Shown in pieces: positions 10,177-21,740 of a DNA stretch of 64,000 nt (position 1 is its first letter; each line of letters opens with the position of its first letter). The notes below the pieces were generated by a model. It made no database searches, was not told the origin of the DNA, and worked only from the letters and a program-made list of their open reading frames with translations. A program made the position numbers and the translations under genes. The DNA comes from Acholoe squamosa (lineage: Eukaryota > Annelida > Polychaeta > Phyllodocida > Polynoidae): NCBI GenBank assembly GCA_949317995.1, contig OX439040.1, forward strand, positions 73,567,972 to 73,631,971. The letters run 5' to 3'.

Positions 10177-12900
10177 GTGAATACTTTAGCCCATATTGTG
10201 TCACATATCATGACCTATGTTTTATAGAGGAATGTATAGAATTACAAACTATCATTGTGGAAAGGCCTAAATACAAAGCCATGATTATAATGAATATATA
10301 TAGATCCCCAAACAAGGACATACAGATATTTCTAGATAGGTGGGATTTTGCCATAAAAAGAGTAGATCGTGACAAATATGAGCTCTGGGTGATTGGGGAT
10401 CTAAACATCAATACAAGGGATCGAAAAAGTATAGGTGTGAAAAACCTATTTGATAAATGCAGAGAATATAAAATAAAACGACTTAATGAAGAGATAACCA
10501 GGCCCAACGAGCACATCAATGGAGGTACTTGTATTGATCACATAATCACTGATTGTGAAACGGCAAGCCACTCTGGGGTATTAGTGTGCCTAATAGCTGA
10601 TCATTACAATGTGTATGCATGTTGCAAGAAACCCAGAGAGACTCATGTGGAATTAAGATTCACTGGCAGATCATATAAAAACTAAATAGCAATGACTTAA
10701 GCGAATATCTCAGTGACCTGGATTGGACCGATTTCTATGATAGCACTAACCCTGACTTCCAATGGGACTTCATACAGACTAACCTATTATCCTATCTAGA
10801 TGTCACTTGCCCTGTCAGAACTGTCAAAGTAAAAAAAAGATCAAAACCTTGGGTCAATAGTGAAACAATTGAATTAATTAATGACAGACAACTTTTATTA
10901 CTTGAATTACAAAGAACAAATGACTGCATGACTCTAAAACAAGTCAGAACAATGAGGAATCAAATACAGCATCAACTTAATAATGGTAAAAGTGAATTTG
11001 TATTAAACTTACTTGAAGAAACGATCACTGATCCCTCAAGATTCTGGAGAGAAGTGAATGAATTGTTAAATCCTGTTAAAAAAAATTAAATATACAGTTA
11101 ACCAATGACTTAACAGGGGCAATAATCCCCAAAGAGGAGACAGCTAACTATATCAACTCATACTTTGCTAACATTGGGAATGATCTCTTTTCTAAACTGC
11201 CACAGACCGGATTACTTATTGATGAACCAGTGATTGAACATGACCCGCGTGATATCGATCTCCATGAATTGGTGAATAGAGATGAAGTAATAAGACAAGT
11301 AAAAAATATTAACATTGGCAAATCTAGTGGCATAAAGGGGTTGAGTAGCAGAGTCTTAAAAGATGCACTATTATTCTTAATCGATGAATTAGTAACCATC
11401 TATAGGAACTCAATCAATGAGGGTACATTTCCCATCGCATGGTCCAAAGGAACCCTAATTCCAATACCAAAAAAGGGAATCTGAACAGTATCAAAAATTG
11501 GCGCCCGATTACCCTACTACCATTACCGGGTAAACTACTTGAAAAAATCATCCATACTTTACTTAGTAAACATCTAGAAGAAGCCGATATCTTATGTGAT
11601 AACCAATTCGGATTCCGACCTGGAAAGGGTACGACTGATGCTGTCTTCCATGTGTTAAAAGACATTTATGACAATATTGATGATGGCCTCATAACTGTGG
11701 CATGCTTCATTGAATATTGTAAAGCGTTTAACAGTGTAAATCATGTAATACTGAGAAGAAAAATATGTAACCTAAATATCCATGGAAAAATAAAAAAATG
11801 GCCCACAGACTATCTTGGGGTTCCACAGGGTTCAATTTTGGGTCCATTGTTATTTGTCCTATTCATTAATGACTTACCTACCAGATTGCAGTATTGTAGA
11901 TATGCGATGTATGCTGATGACGTCATCATCTATATTAGTGCTCGGTCTCAGGATGCAGCTATTGCCTTATTACAAAGTGATTTGGATCACATACATGAAT
12001 GGTGTAATGAAACTCAATGACGGTTAATAGAAATAAATCAATGTGCATGCATTTTGGCTCGGCCCACAAATTAAAAGACCTCCCTGACCCTATATTGGAC
12101 TTTGGTGGAACACCACTGCCTTCTTGCAAAACATATAATTACCTAGGTGTGGTACTAGATCCAAGACTAAATATTAACCCACATATTGGTAAAGTGAAAA
12201 AGTCACTAGGTAATAAACTATACAAATTTAGTAAGCTACGCAACGCAATGACTAAGGAAGTGAGTATTGAGATATATAGAACAATTATAAGCCCTGTCCT
12301 TGGTTACTGTTCATTCTATATCGGTAGTGGACAAATTGCCGAATTACAAAAACTACAGCGAATGCAAAACTCTGCACTACATACTTGCTTAAAGCAGTGA
12401 ATCAGAGATATAGGTATTGACGAGCTACATAATAATTGCAAGATAGATAAATTAGAATGTAAAAGAAAAATCCAGCTATTAAATATTATGTGGAAAAAGG
12501 CTCATAATGGTGAGGTGATAAACGATATTAGAATTAGAGGGGACCGCAAAATGAAGTTTGTTAAAAGGCGGGCTCGGACCACATTCTATCAAAAATCTCC
12601 ATACTACAGAGGTGTGGAATTATGGGACCTTTTACCTGCCGATGCACAAAGGCTATCAACCAAATGTCGTTTTAATAATGCACTGAAAAGATTAATTACC
12701 TGATAAAGAAAAAGAATATTGTCACACTACATAACTGCCATTGTGTCACAAATGCACTGCATCAATTCATATTGAATCATAGTATATTGATATACTCATA
12801 ATCCAGCTCTTCTAATTACAGCCTTCTACTTGTAAACTGTAACTGGCTGCGGAAAAACGTCCCATTGGGACGAGTACGCTAATAAATTCAAATTCAAATA
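10177..12900 (+). pseudogene. Broken non-LTR retrotransposon: endonuclease plus reverse transcriptase
   Basis: The 5' part (about 10224-10683) matches the C-terminal half of an APE-type endonuclease: ELWVIGDLNI, then TCIDHI and DHY. The next segment carries reverse-transcriptase landmarks: NWRPITLLP, DNQFGFRPGKGTTDAVFHV, GVPQGSILGPLLFVLFINDL and the catalytic AMYADDVI. Breaks: frameshifts near 10680, at the A-run near 11082, near 11472 and near 12016, and an in-frame TGA at 12398-12400. The last segment stops at 12701-12703. Motif A reads FIEYCKAFNSVNH with Glu where catalytic Asp is expected, and roughly 25-30 residues appear deleted just before GVPQGS. The 3' UTR ends with a CGTCCCATTGGGACG hairpin (12858-12872) and an AATAAATTCAAATTCAAAT tail (12881-12899). 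It is a CR1/Jockey-type element by motif order; the exact clade is not assigned. It is 5'-truncated and cannot be active. Confidence 0.85.
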
Positions 12901-13772
12901 AGGCCCTGCCTTGACTATGGTTCTGAGGTATAGGGCTTGACTAAGGGAAATAAGGTGGAGAAACTAGAGTCCATACACCTAAGGTACTTAAAATCGATGT
13001 TCAGTGTTAGAAAGCAGACAACAACAGCTGCAGTATATGCAGATACAGGGAGGGTTCCTCTGAAAGCGCAATGGGAAATTCGAGCACTCAGGTACCGGGA
13101 AAGAATTATAAACCTCCCAGAGTCACACATACTATGTGAGTGTTACAAGAAGCTAAGTTTGCTTGAAGATGCTGGTCAGATAAATTGGTTTAGTAATGTT
13201 TGATGCTTGTTGAACTCACTGGATGAACTATATATTCAACTCTAGATTAACCAGACAACTTGTGATGACCCTAAAGCTATCACTGCTGTAACTGGAACGA
13301 TAAATAGGAAATATATAGAACAAACAATGAACGAAATAACATCAGCTGGTGAAGGAAAAAAAAACTAAGAACATACAAAATATTCAAAACTGAATTCAGG
13401 CTTGAAAGTTATCTATTCTGTATCCCTAACAAAGCCCACCGTACAGCATTAGCTCATTTTAGACTGAGCTCTCATAACCTGGGTATAGAAACAGGCAGGC
13501 ATTGTCAGCCCCCAAAACCTGTGTGTAATCGGATTTGTCTATATTGTTCTAGTGGCCATATAGATGATGAAAGATATTTTCTCTTCCAATGTGACTCTCA
13601 TAGTGTATCAAGACAGTTGTTCGACAATGTTATGAATGAAAAAAATCAGAACTATCAAGAATTGAATGATGTAGAGAGATTCATTTCTGCTTTGAACAAT
13701 ACTGATACTGATGTCATCAAAGCTCTCACCAAGTTTATATACAATGAATTTAGACAGAGACAGGAACTGTAA
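12901..13772 (+). pseudogene. Fragment of a second non-LTR retrotransposon (thumb and C-terminal knuckle)
   Basis: The first segment reads KVEKLESIHLRYLKSMFSVR and AAVYADTGRVPLKAQWEIRA, typical of the region after the reverse-transcriptase core. It stops at 13201-13203 and resumes in another frame near 13380 (FRLESYLF...FRLSSHNLGIETGRH), ending CLYCSSGHIDDERYFLFQC and TAA at 13770-13772. Its knuckle region resembles that of the minus-strand element at 8281-9631 more than the adjoining element. It begins directly after the previous element's 3' tail and lacks endonuclease and palm. Confidence 0.75.
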
Positions 13773-13906
13773 TAGCTAGCCTATGTAACAGCTGTGTATA
13801 CTACGATATTTTTGTAATCAACAATGTAACAAAGAGTGGGTATGTGTGCCAGGAGAGAGAGGGATAGAGAGTGACAGAGAAAGAGAGAGGACTAGTATGT
13901 GTATGT

Positions 13907-13909
<3 letters not shown>

Positions 13910-13965
<56 letters not shown>
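13910..13965. repeat. (GA)n microsatellite
   Basis: Pure GA run flanked by impure GA-rich sequence from about 13850. It explains a Leu/Ser-rich minus-strand frame. Confidence 0.95.
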
Positions 13966-13967
<2 letters not shown>

Positions 13968-14125
13968 AGAGAGAGATAATAAGACTTAGACTTAGTTGTA
14001 GAGTAGAGCAATGGGCATATAGAGTAGTGGACATACACATGCTATAAAGAACCATTTATGTAAGACACATAGGTCAGTAATGACTCTTTTTTTGCTGTCA
14101 ATGAAATATTATCATTATTATATCA

Positions 14126-14287
14126 AAGGGGGGCTGGCACAGCTAAGACATACCCGCGTTAGCAAGTCATGTGACCACCCTGTGACTAATCATAGCATAG
14201 CAAATCTTCCGCTGGGTACCCTGGGTTTATCAACAATCTTTGGGCCAGTACCCATATTGTATTTTGCCGTGCTAGCCCCCCCCCCTT
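14126..14287. mobile_element. Small inverted-repeat element
   Basis: The ends AAAGGGGGGCTGGCAC and GTGCTAGCCCCCCCCCCTTT are inverted copies with one mismatch and C-run length variation. It is 162 bp with no coding capacity. Only one copy is seen here. Confidence 0.4.
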
Positions 14288-14299
14288 TAATGCATCACA

Positions 14300-17030
14300 C
14301 AACCCTTAGTCGGTTAAAGAGTTGATGGCATTTCACCTAGTATTCAAGGGTATGGCTTATAGGTGGTCATTACAGTAGGAGGTGGAGGTAATAACAAACT
14401 GGAGAATAGCCAGCTGTAAGTACACTTCAAAACCACTTACTGGTACATATGTCACATGTATACCACATGTGGACTCTAGACAGGGGGGCCCATCCCCACT
14501 TGACAAAAAAGGATTTTCAAAGTTTGTGAACATTTTATTCAGTTAGTGTAAAAACAGACAACAATACGTTTATGAGAACCTTTTTCTAATGTTGATAAAC
14601 ATTTTGTTCATTAAAAAACCTCTTGTGCGTATTAGGCCGCACCATAAGAAAAAGTTGGTTTACGGATTTTGGTTTTGAAAAAAAATTTAATGTGTATGTC
14701 CGAAAATACAGAGAGGGTGATCCGTAGACCAACTTAATTTTTGGTCAGCCTAATAAAAATGTTGTTTTAAACATTCGCTTTTTCAATGTTTAGAAAAGTT
14801 TTCAGGTTACCTTACTTTTGCATTAAAACAACGTTTTTTTAACCTAAAATATAAAAACGTTTTTTTTGTAGAATGTTAGAAAACGTTTTTAATACTTGCT
14901 CTGACGTTTGATAGGGAATTTGCCATTAGTTACGACATGCAGTGTGCCAACAGGCTCGCCATCCTCCTAATAACCCCATGTCAACAGAGGAAAATATAAC
15001 ACCAGGGTGACAAACCATTTTATTTCTTAGTCCTGACGCAGCCTTACTAACACAAGGCGTTGTAATTTATATATTTTCTGTTGGTAGCAGGAATATGATT
15101 GGAGTTGAACAAATTGGAGCTAATATCAAGGAGCTTATACCAAGTCCCTGTGGTATCTTTGCTGATATTGTGGAACTCTCTTTCAGTGTTCTCTCTAGAA
15201 ACCATGATAATAGACAATAAAGTATTTTTCCACCCCCCCCCCACTAAGACAAATATGATCGCGACCACCCACTAAGAGGTAATTTTGGAAAATGAGCCTC
15301 CCCTCCAAAAAGATCAGATGCACACATGGAATGATGCGTCCCGATGGGTGTTTGAACTGCCCATATTTAGTTTTGAACCCCCCCCCCTAGTGTGAAGGTT
15401 TATTGGGTTTTGGCCCCCCACCAAAGGGCTCTTTTTCAAAATGCCCCCCCCTCTTTATCTAACAAGCCCCCCTCCCCCAAATGACTCGTCCCCAACTGTC
15501 TGATGCTGAAGCTGTCAAAACCTGGCATGTAGCTCATTATGTCTACGTTTATGGTGTCTGGATAGGATATAATTATTTTCATCCAATACCTCTGCGCGGT
15601 GTTTTGCCCCCCCCCCCCAAGTTATGGGCCTTTTGTGAATTTACCCATAGTATTTTTATTATTTCTTATTGGCTCAGGGTCCTCCCTGAGTCATAGTAGC
15701 TGTGTTGCGGTGACGATTTCAAATTGATCAACTTCAAATTTTGAATCTCAAATTGAAATTATAAATCCTCAATTTATCATTAAAACAGTAAACAGTCTAG
15801 TGGTCACTGTGAACTCATTTTGAACAAAAAAGATTAATAATTTAAAGCCTTAAATTTCCATTGAAAATTTGTCATGAAAAACACCTCATTTGCAAACTTT
15901 TGTGTTCCCCACTGAATCCTATGTCAAAGCCAATTCCTGCGCAATTCAATTCCTCATTGAACTCTATGTTAAAGGCCCCAAATTTGTCTGAAAGTGACTG
16001 GAAATGAAATTTTCCTCTGCGTCAATCGCTATGTTTCGACAGTCTGGCGCGCTCCTACATCAATAAACCACTAAACTTATACCACCCACCCTGAGCCATG
16101 TGTGCTTCACAGCACATCGTCAATTCATTCATAAACGGAGCTCTGTAGATTTAGTAAACACTAAGAGACATTTCTATCCACTTTCTGGTTTTTATTTGCA
16201 TAAAGCCTATTATCAGTAATACTTTAAAAATCTCAAGAGTATTTAAACACCGGTTATCTATACTTGACTTGGATATTCCATGCACAGCAACACAATTTAA
16301 TCTATCAAGATGGCGCTACTACCATCTAGGCCTAAGCCGGTAGCAAAGGTTGACACCCTACATAAAACCATTGGTCTGCAAAATAATCTTAGAGCAAGGC
16401 TCACCTTTGGTCAACAGAGGGACAAAGGATTACCTTTCACGGATTTAATTTCTGTTATTTTCAATTTTTCAGAATCTAGCCTGATCCTGACAAAACTTTT
16501 ACACTTGTTCTTATCTGACTTTCTTCATTCTTTTTAAAGCAGATATTCCAGCAAAAAATATTTATATCTATAGTGGGGTATCCACTGCTATGAATTTCTT
16601 GCGACTTGCACTTGTGCGTGTCTTCTCGCAGACAACGTTCCAGCAGTGGATCTGCTGCTGCGAGTATGTTCATGCGATGTCTGAGCGGTGTGCGAGAACT
16701 CTCGCAGAAATCAAAATAATTTGATATTTGCAACTGCTCTGCGAGACCACACGCACGGGTGCAACTCGCAAGAGATTTGTGGTAGTGGATCCCTAGCTTA
16801 TCGCTCGGATGGTTGTTCCCCAAATGTTCATCAGAATTGTGTTTATAGATGACAAAGGCTTGATTCTAGCTGGTTGTCTTTTGATACTCATTCTATGTTG
16901 CTACATTGTATATATTTTTTTACTAGTAAATGCACATAAAGGCCACCATTTGTTCCTGGAGGAATCCTCACCACAGGAATATGAGAAGGACTACATGTTA
17001 CACCTCTGCTTAATTTGATTAATCAATTTA
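14300..17030. other. Repeat-rich intergenic DNA, no convincing exon
   Basis: Contains AACGTT-rich foldback debris (about 14505-14900), several C-runs (15230-15245, 15380-15390, 15606-15618) and short frames without splice context. GATGGCGCT at 16308-16316 starts a 75-residue frame, but nothing supports it as a gene. Confidence 0.5.
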
Positions 17031-17338
17031 CCCACTTGAAAAAAAGAGTTTATCCACGTAAAAATATTGTTTTTGGGTTTATAAGTATGTCTAGTATCTA
17101 TTTCAAGCATCAAAAAAAGGTGTTTACGACTATACCTTTTCTCTATGGTCCCTATGAACGTTTTTGTTTCTTGGTTTAAAAACAAAAGTAATTTTGACAT
17201 GAAAAACTTGAAGTGACAAAAGAATTCAAAAACTTTTTCCTACCTAACCGTTAAACGTTTTAGGTATTTTTCTTCTTTTTGGGAGCTAAACTATTTTCAA
17301 ATGCTCCCAAACGTTTCAAATATGTTTCTGCCAAGTGG
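17031..17338. mobile_element. CCACTTGG-family foldback element
   Basis: The ends CCCACTTGAAAAAAAGAG and TTTCTGCCAAGTGGC are inverted copies. The interior is AT-rich with repeated AACGTTT words. The same ends recur in introns at 35096-35606 and, degraded, at 49402-49606 and 60532-60632. Confidence 0.5.
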
Positions 17339-17464
17339 CAATTGGTTCAGTTCCTATTTCTATTTGTGTGTGTGACCTTTCTTGTCTACATTATCTACAA
17401 CTACATCGCGACTACCAAATACCACTACACGTATGTTATCCACTTTATGATCCAGTGTTCTACT

Positions 17465-17765
17465 CATGGGCGTGGACTGGTTACCAGATTTAGTCTGTGT
17501 AGGTATTATCCATATGCTATAGTAAGGGTGAGAAAGTAAAGGGAACAGTGCTGCCCTCTGGTGCCTTTATTTGCTATGCACAGACCTTGATTACGGAGGT
17601 GAGGGGTTACTTTGGCAAAGTCACCACTCACCTCCGTAATCAAGGTCTGTGCATAGCAAATAAAGGCACCAGAGGGCAGCACTGTTCCCTTTACTTTCTC
17701 ACCCTTACTATAGCATATGGATAATACCTACACAGACTAAATCTGGTAACCAGTCCACGCCCGTG
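17465..17765. mobile_element. 301-bp near-perfect palindrome with 8-bp target duplication (hAT-like MITE)
   Basis: 17468-17603 pairs with 17627-17762 without mismatch. Pairing continues inward almost to the centre at 17615 with two mismatches. The ends read CATGGGCG and CGCCCGTG (imperfect inverted repeats). The 8-bp GTTCTACT flanks both sides (17457-17464 and 17766-17773). An 8-bp duplication and CA(N)GGG-like ends are hallmarks of hAT elements. Each arm holds GCACCAGAGGGCAGCACT (17666-17683, and its complement at 17547-17564), close to the CTCF consensus. Confidence 0.8.
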
Positions 17766-17819
17766 GTTCTACTACAGTTCTCCACATGTAAATTCAATGA
17801 ATCATCCTTCTTCTCCAAA

Positions 17820-17874
17820 ATGGATATTTTCAAACTTGTGGCTGCTTTGGTCCTTAATTTCATACTGTTTTATA
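17820..17874 (+). CDS. Candidate first coding exon (signal peptide) of the polycystin gene
   Basis: ATG at 17820 in a good context (CCAAAATGG) opens MDIFKLVAALVLNFILFYS, a textbook signal-peptide profile: short polar start, hydrophobic core, small residues at the end. A GTAGGG at 17875 would leave phase 1, which fits the first firm exon at 21624. The join would read ...LFYS followed by TPTTTNPTST. The donor is weak (preceding base A, then GTAGGG) and one in three random frames would fit, so this is a hypothesis. Without splicing the frame stops at 18030-18032. Confidence 0.25.
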
Positions 17875-18032
17875 GTAGGGCAGCAAATTTAAAAAGATGT
17901 TCACGAAAATTCTCCCCTCAAAGGCCATTCTACATTTGTCCTACTTATACACAGGCCTGGTTTATACCCCAACAGCCTAGTATAACTTTGCGTCTGATGT
18001 CAGTTCCAAAGCAGTATCAGTCTAGAGAGTAA

Positions 18033-18790
18033 CCAACCAGGACTGCATTCATACATCATGCCGACTTTGATGTACTCACTCCCAGAGGGTGCTAATGAGG
18101 CAAAGATAGTGTGAAGCATGACTTGAAATGAATGATGCATTTCTGCAATAGAGGCACTTCAAGAATAACTGTGCCGAATTCATGCATCAAGAGGAGTGAG
18201 GGGAAATGGTGATGATGCCTTAATGCATTCTCCGCCTTTAGAAGGGTTAAGTTACACACCAGGGGGGGGGGCTGCATTTATGTATGGAAAGCTGACCATG
18301 TGTGATGGTATGCAATGTTTTAATAAAGGATTAGCTATTTACCAGAAGCGGACAGACCTCCACCCCAGGTGATCATCGTCTCCAGGCCCCACCCTTAAAT
18401 TTTGTAGTCCCTGTAATTACTGACAACTAGCCAAGAACAGAGAGACATGGGTAATGACAACACAACACATCTGCTGCTATGGGGACTGCAGCAGTGTGTA
18501 ATGAAGTCGTCATCTTTTAACAATGAGGGTGGTGGGGAGGTGGATGTCGGGGGTGGTGGGCAAAGATATGGTACCCATTTTAAGCAAAATGAATATCCCT
18601 CATATATCGAGATTCTTTATGGTTATGAAGTAGGCGCAATATCATATGGTGAAATATTTCTATGTTATTTTGAAGGGAGGCTACCATATTAAAATATAGC
18701 ACTGGTCAGATGATAGCCCTCCACTATAAGAGTGGCATGATTCATGAATGATAGGAGTGGAATGTTGTAAGCTTCAGCGGTGTGAGTAGT
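18033..18790. other. No gene recognised
   Basis: Contains a family of ATGATGCATT/AATGCAT words also seen near 22560, 55840 and 57000-57080, suggesting remnants of a dispersed element. The frames are short and unsupported. Confidence 0.4.
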
Positions 18791-19001
18791 ATATGGGCAG
18801 GTCCAAGCAGATCCCCTCCGTGACATTTCCTATTTTAGACTCTGGAATCCACATCTAAAAGAATATAATCATTTCTTTTGGTGGGAATTTGGTGCCAGAC
18901 ATAAAGGAATAATTTTATTCTTTTAGAAGTCGATTCCAGAGTGTAAAATGGAAGTGTCACGGAGGGACAAAATGGACCTATCTGCTTGAACCTGCCCATA
19001 T
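18791..19001. mobile_element. 211-bp foldback element inserted at the edge of the minisatellite
   Basis: The ends ATATGGGCAGGTCCAAGCAGAT and its inverted partner ATCTGCTTGAACCTGCCCATAT match except for one base. Inner arms pair too (CTCCGTGACATTTCC with GGAAGTGTCACGGAG). The left flank GGTGTGAGTAGT is the minisatellite motif that resumes to the right, so the element sits inside or at the border of the array. Confidence 0.65.
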
Positions 19002-19009
19002 GCCAAAAA

Positions 19010-20515
19010 ATATTAGGGGTATGAGTAGTGTATGGAAAGAGTGGTATGCTGCAGGTATTGGGGGTGTGAGTAGTGTATGGAAAGAGTGGTATGCTGCAGG
19101 TATTGGGGGTGTGAGTAGTGTATGGGGGTGTGAGTAGTGTATGGAAAGAGTGGTATGCTGCAGGTATTGGGGGTGTGAGTAGTGTATGGAAAGAGTGATA
19201 TGCAGTAGGTATTGGGGGTGTGAGTAGTGTATGGAAAGAGTGATATGCAGTAGGTATTGGGGGTGTGAGTAGTGTATGGAAAGAGTGGTATGCTGCAGGT
19301 ATTGGGGGTGTGAGTAGTGTATGGAAAGAGTGATATGCAGTAGGTATTGGGGGTGTGAGTAGTGTATGGAAAGAGTGGTATGCTGCAGGTATTGGGGGTG
19401 TGAGTAGTGTATGGAAAGAGTGGTATGCTGCAGGTATTGGGGGTGTGAGTAGTGTATGGAAAGAGTGGTATGCAGTAGGTATTGGGGGTGTGAGTAGTGT
19501 ATGGAAAGAGTGATATGCAGTAGGAATTGGGGGTGTGAGTAGTGTATGGAAAGAGTGGTATGCAGTAGGTATTGGGGGTGTGAGTAGTGTATGGGGGTGT
19601 GAGTAGTGTATGGAAAGAGTGATATGCAGTAGGTATTGGGGGTGTGAGTAGTGTATGGAAAGAGTGGTATGCTGCAGGTATTGGGGGTGTGAGTAGTGTA
19701 TGGAAAGAGTGGTATGCTGCAGGTATTGGGGGTGTGAGTAGTGTATGGAAAGAGTGATATGCAGTAGGTATTGGGGGTGTGAGTAGTGTATGGAAAGAGT
19801 GGTATGCAGTAGGTATTGGGGGTGTGAGTAGTGTATGGAAAGAGTGGTATGCTGCAGGTATTGGGGGTGTGAGTAGTGTATGGAAAGAGTGATATGCAGT
19901 AGGTATTGGGGGTGTGAGTAGTGTATGGAAAGAGTGGTATGCTGCAGGTATTGGGGGTGTGAGTAGTGTATGGAAAGAGTGGTATGCTGCAGGTATTGGG
20001 GGTGTGAGTAGTGTATGGAAAGAGTGGTATGCAGTAGGTATTGGGGGTGTGAGTAGTGTATGGAAAGAGTGATATGCAGTAGGAATTGGGGGTGTGAGTA
20101 GTGTATGGAAAGAGTGGTATGCAGTAGGTATTGGGGGTGTGAGTAGTGTATGGGGGTGTGAGTAGTGTATGGAAAGAGTGGTATGCTGCAGGTATTGGGG
20201 GTGTGAGTAGTGTGTGCAAAGAGTGGTATGCTGCAGGTATTGGGGGTGTGAGTAGTGTATGGAAAGAGTGATATGCAGTAGGTATTGGGGGTGTGAGTAG
20301 TGTATGGAAAGAGTGGTATGCTGCAGGTATTGGGGGTGTGAGTAGTGTATGGAAAGAGTGGTATGCTGCAGGTATTGGGGGTGTGAGTAGTGTATGGAAA
20401 GAGTGGTATGCTGCAGGTATTGGGGGTGTGAGTAGTGTATGGAAAGAGTGGTATGCTGCAGATATTGGGGGGGGGTGAGTAGTGTGTGCAAAGAGAGGTA
20501 TACAGTAGGTGATTG
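19010..20515. repeat. 45-bp minisatellite, about 33 units, with a 559-bp higher-order repeat
   Basis: The unit begins GGTGTGAGTAGTGTATGGAA and ends TGCAGGTATTGGG. Truncated 19-bp units (GTATGGGGGTGTG) occur at 19121, 19590 and 20149. The private variant AGGAATTGGG occurs at 19522 and 20081, 559 bp apart (12 x 45 + 19). Because 45 is divisible by three, minus-strand frames of up to 532 codons arise by chance. Confidence 0.95.
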
Positions 20516-21623
20516 CAGTGTTAGTACCAGTAGTGTTTGGTAGGTATTAGGGGATGTGACTGTGAGTAGTGTACGGAAAGAGGGGTATGCAGCACACCCA
20601 GATTCCCACATATAACACTAGCATCTATTCAAGGCGGAATGAGGCTCCAGCATTTCTCAGGACTAATGTGAACAAAAGTGTTGTATAAAACTCTGTCTTA
20701 TGGACCAGTATGCAAACATGAACGCATGAAGGGTTAATTTCCTCCCACTCTTATTAGGCCCCCATGAACTCTATTATTATTATAATTGACAACTAGCCAA
20801 GAACCATTTTGTCAATTAACATCAACAACACTGCTGTTGCCATAGGCTTGTGTGCAATTGGACGGTTATTATGAGTTTGGCCAAAATATGCTTTATGTTT
20901 TATGGAACGAGAAATTGGATTTAAGTAGACACTTAAGGGGGTGCTAGTATGGTGATACATCATTCCCATTGATTGTCAGGATGCACGTATCCAACCCTGG
21001 CCATTCACTTGTATATTGAAGCATTAAACCTCAGGCACAATTCTCTTACCGACCAAATCTGGCCAAATCCATAAGCATCGACCATTGAGCTTATGTTTTA
21101 AGAACTCAAAAGTACATGTTGCATTGTGAAGCTGGTCTGTAAGCAGAACGCGTGCATCTCTTTGTAGGCATGACGTGGGCTGGATAACATCATTGCCTAA
21201 AGTACCATGGGATGCATAGCGCTTGGAATATTACAGGAGTACTTGTACATCGCTGAGGCAGTTTCCAATTAATTTCTATGCTTTTATAGCCATGTTGAAC
21301 AATGTCTTTTGTCCATATTCCTATCAGCATCAAGATGTCGCCACACAGATCATTCTCCTCGAGGCGATCACTCAACAACATTTTGTATAAACCTAATAAC
21401 TAACACTCTTTTTGGTTGACAGGGAAAGGTTTCTCTCACCAACAGGACTTCACTGGCTTTATCTAGGTTTCTTTTCCTCCTCCAAACACTTATTAATTCC
21501 TGTGTTGTCTTCCAATCCCTTGTGTGTCTGTGTGAGTGAAAATGCGGATTTTTATCTTCTGTCTTCTATGTTCAAAAATCATTTTATGTTATAAATGTGG
21601 TTGATTCATTATTGCTTTTGAAG
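20516..21623. other. Upstream flank or intron of the polycystin gene, nothing firm
   Basis: No exon with both splice signals was found. A CTTTTTGGTTGACAG acceptor-like sequence ends near 21421, but the frame after it lacks family resemblance. Confidence 0.4.
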
Positions 21624-21740
21624 GTACACCAACGACAACCAACCCAACATCAACAACAACAGCAACCACTTCGACAACAGCATCGACATCAACCTCGCCT
21701 ACGCCTACCACTACGAAACAACTTACAACTACAACAATAG
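21624..21740 (+). CDS. Polycystin exon 1 (first firm exon): Thr-rich linker
   Basis: Enters in phase 1 and reads TPTTTNPTSTTTATTSTTAS, then STSPTPTTTKQLTTTTI, a probable heavily O-glycosylated linker. The donor is AG|GTAGGC. Upstream exons are not resolved. Confidence 0.7.
   Translation, partial: VHQRQPTQHQQQQQPLRQQHRHQPRLRLPLRNNLQLQQ

Noticed and set aside
10208-10519. Minus-strand frame opposite the endonuclease segment
   Set aside because: Shadow of the plus-strand retrotransposon coding sequence.
13801-14055. Minus-strand Ser-Leu-rich frame
   Set aside because: Translation of the (GA)n microsatellite.
16310-16537. Gene start at GATGGCGCT
   Set aside because: Short frame with no donor in a sensible phase and no recognisable protein features.
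18978-20611. Minus-strand open frames of 413 and 532 codons with Thr/Pro/His/Leu repeats
   Set aside because: They arise because the 45-bp minisatellite unit is a multiple of three and has no stop in those frames. There are no splice signals, no family resemblance and overlapping frames on both phases.
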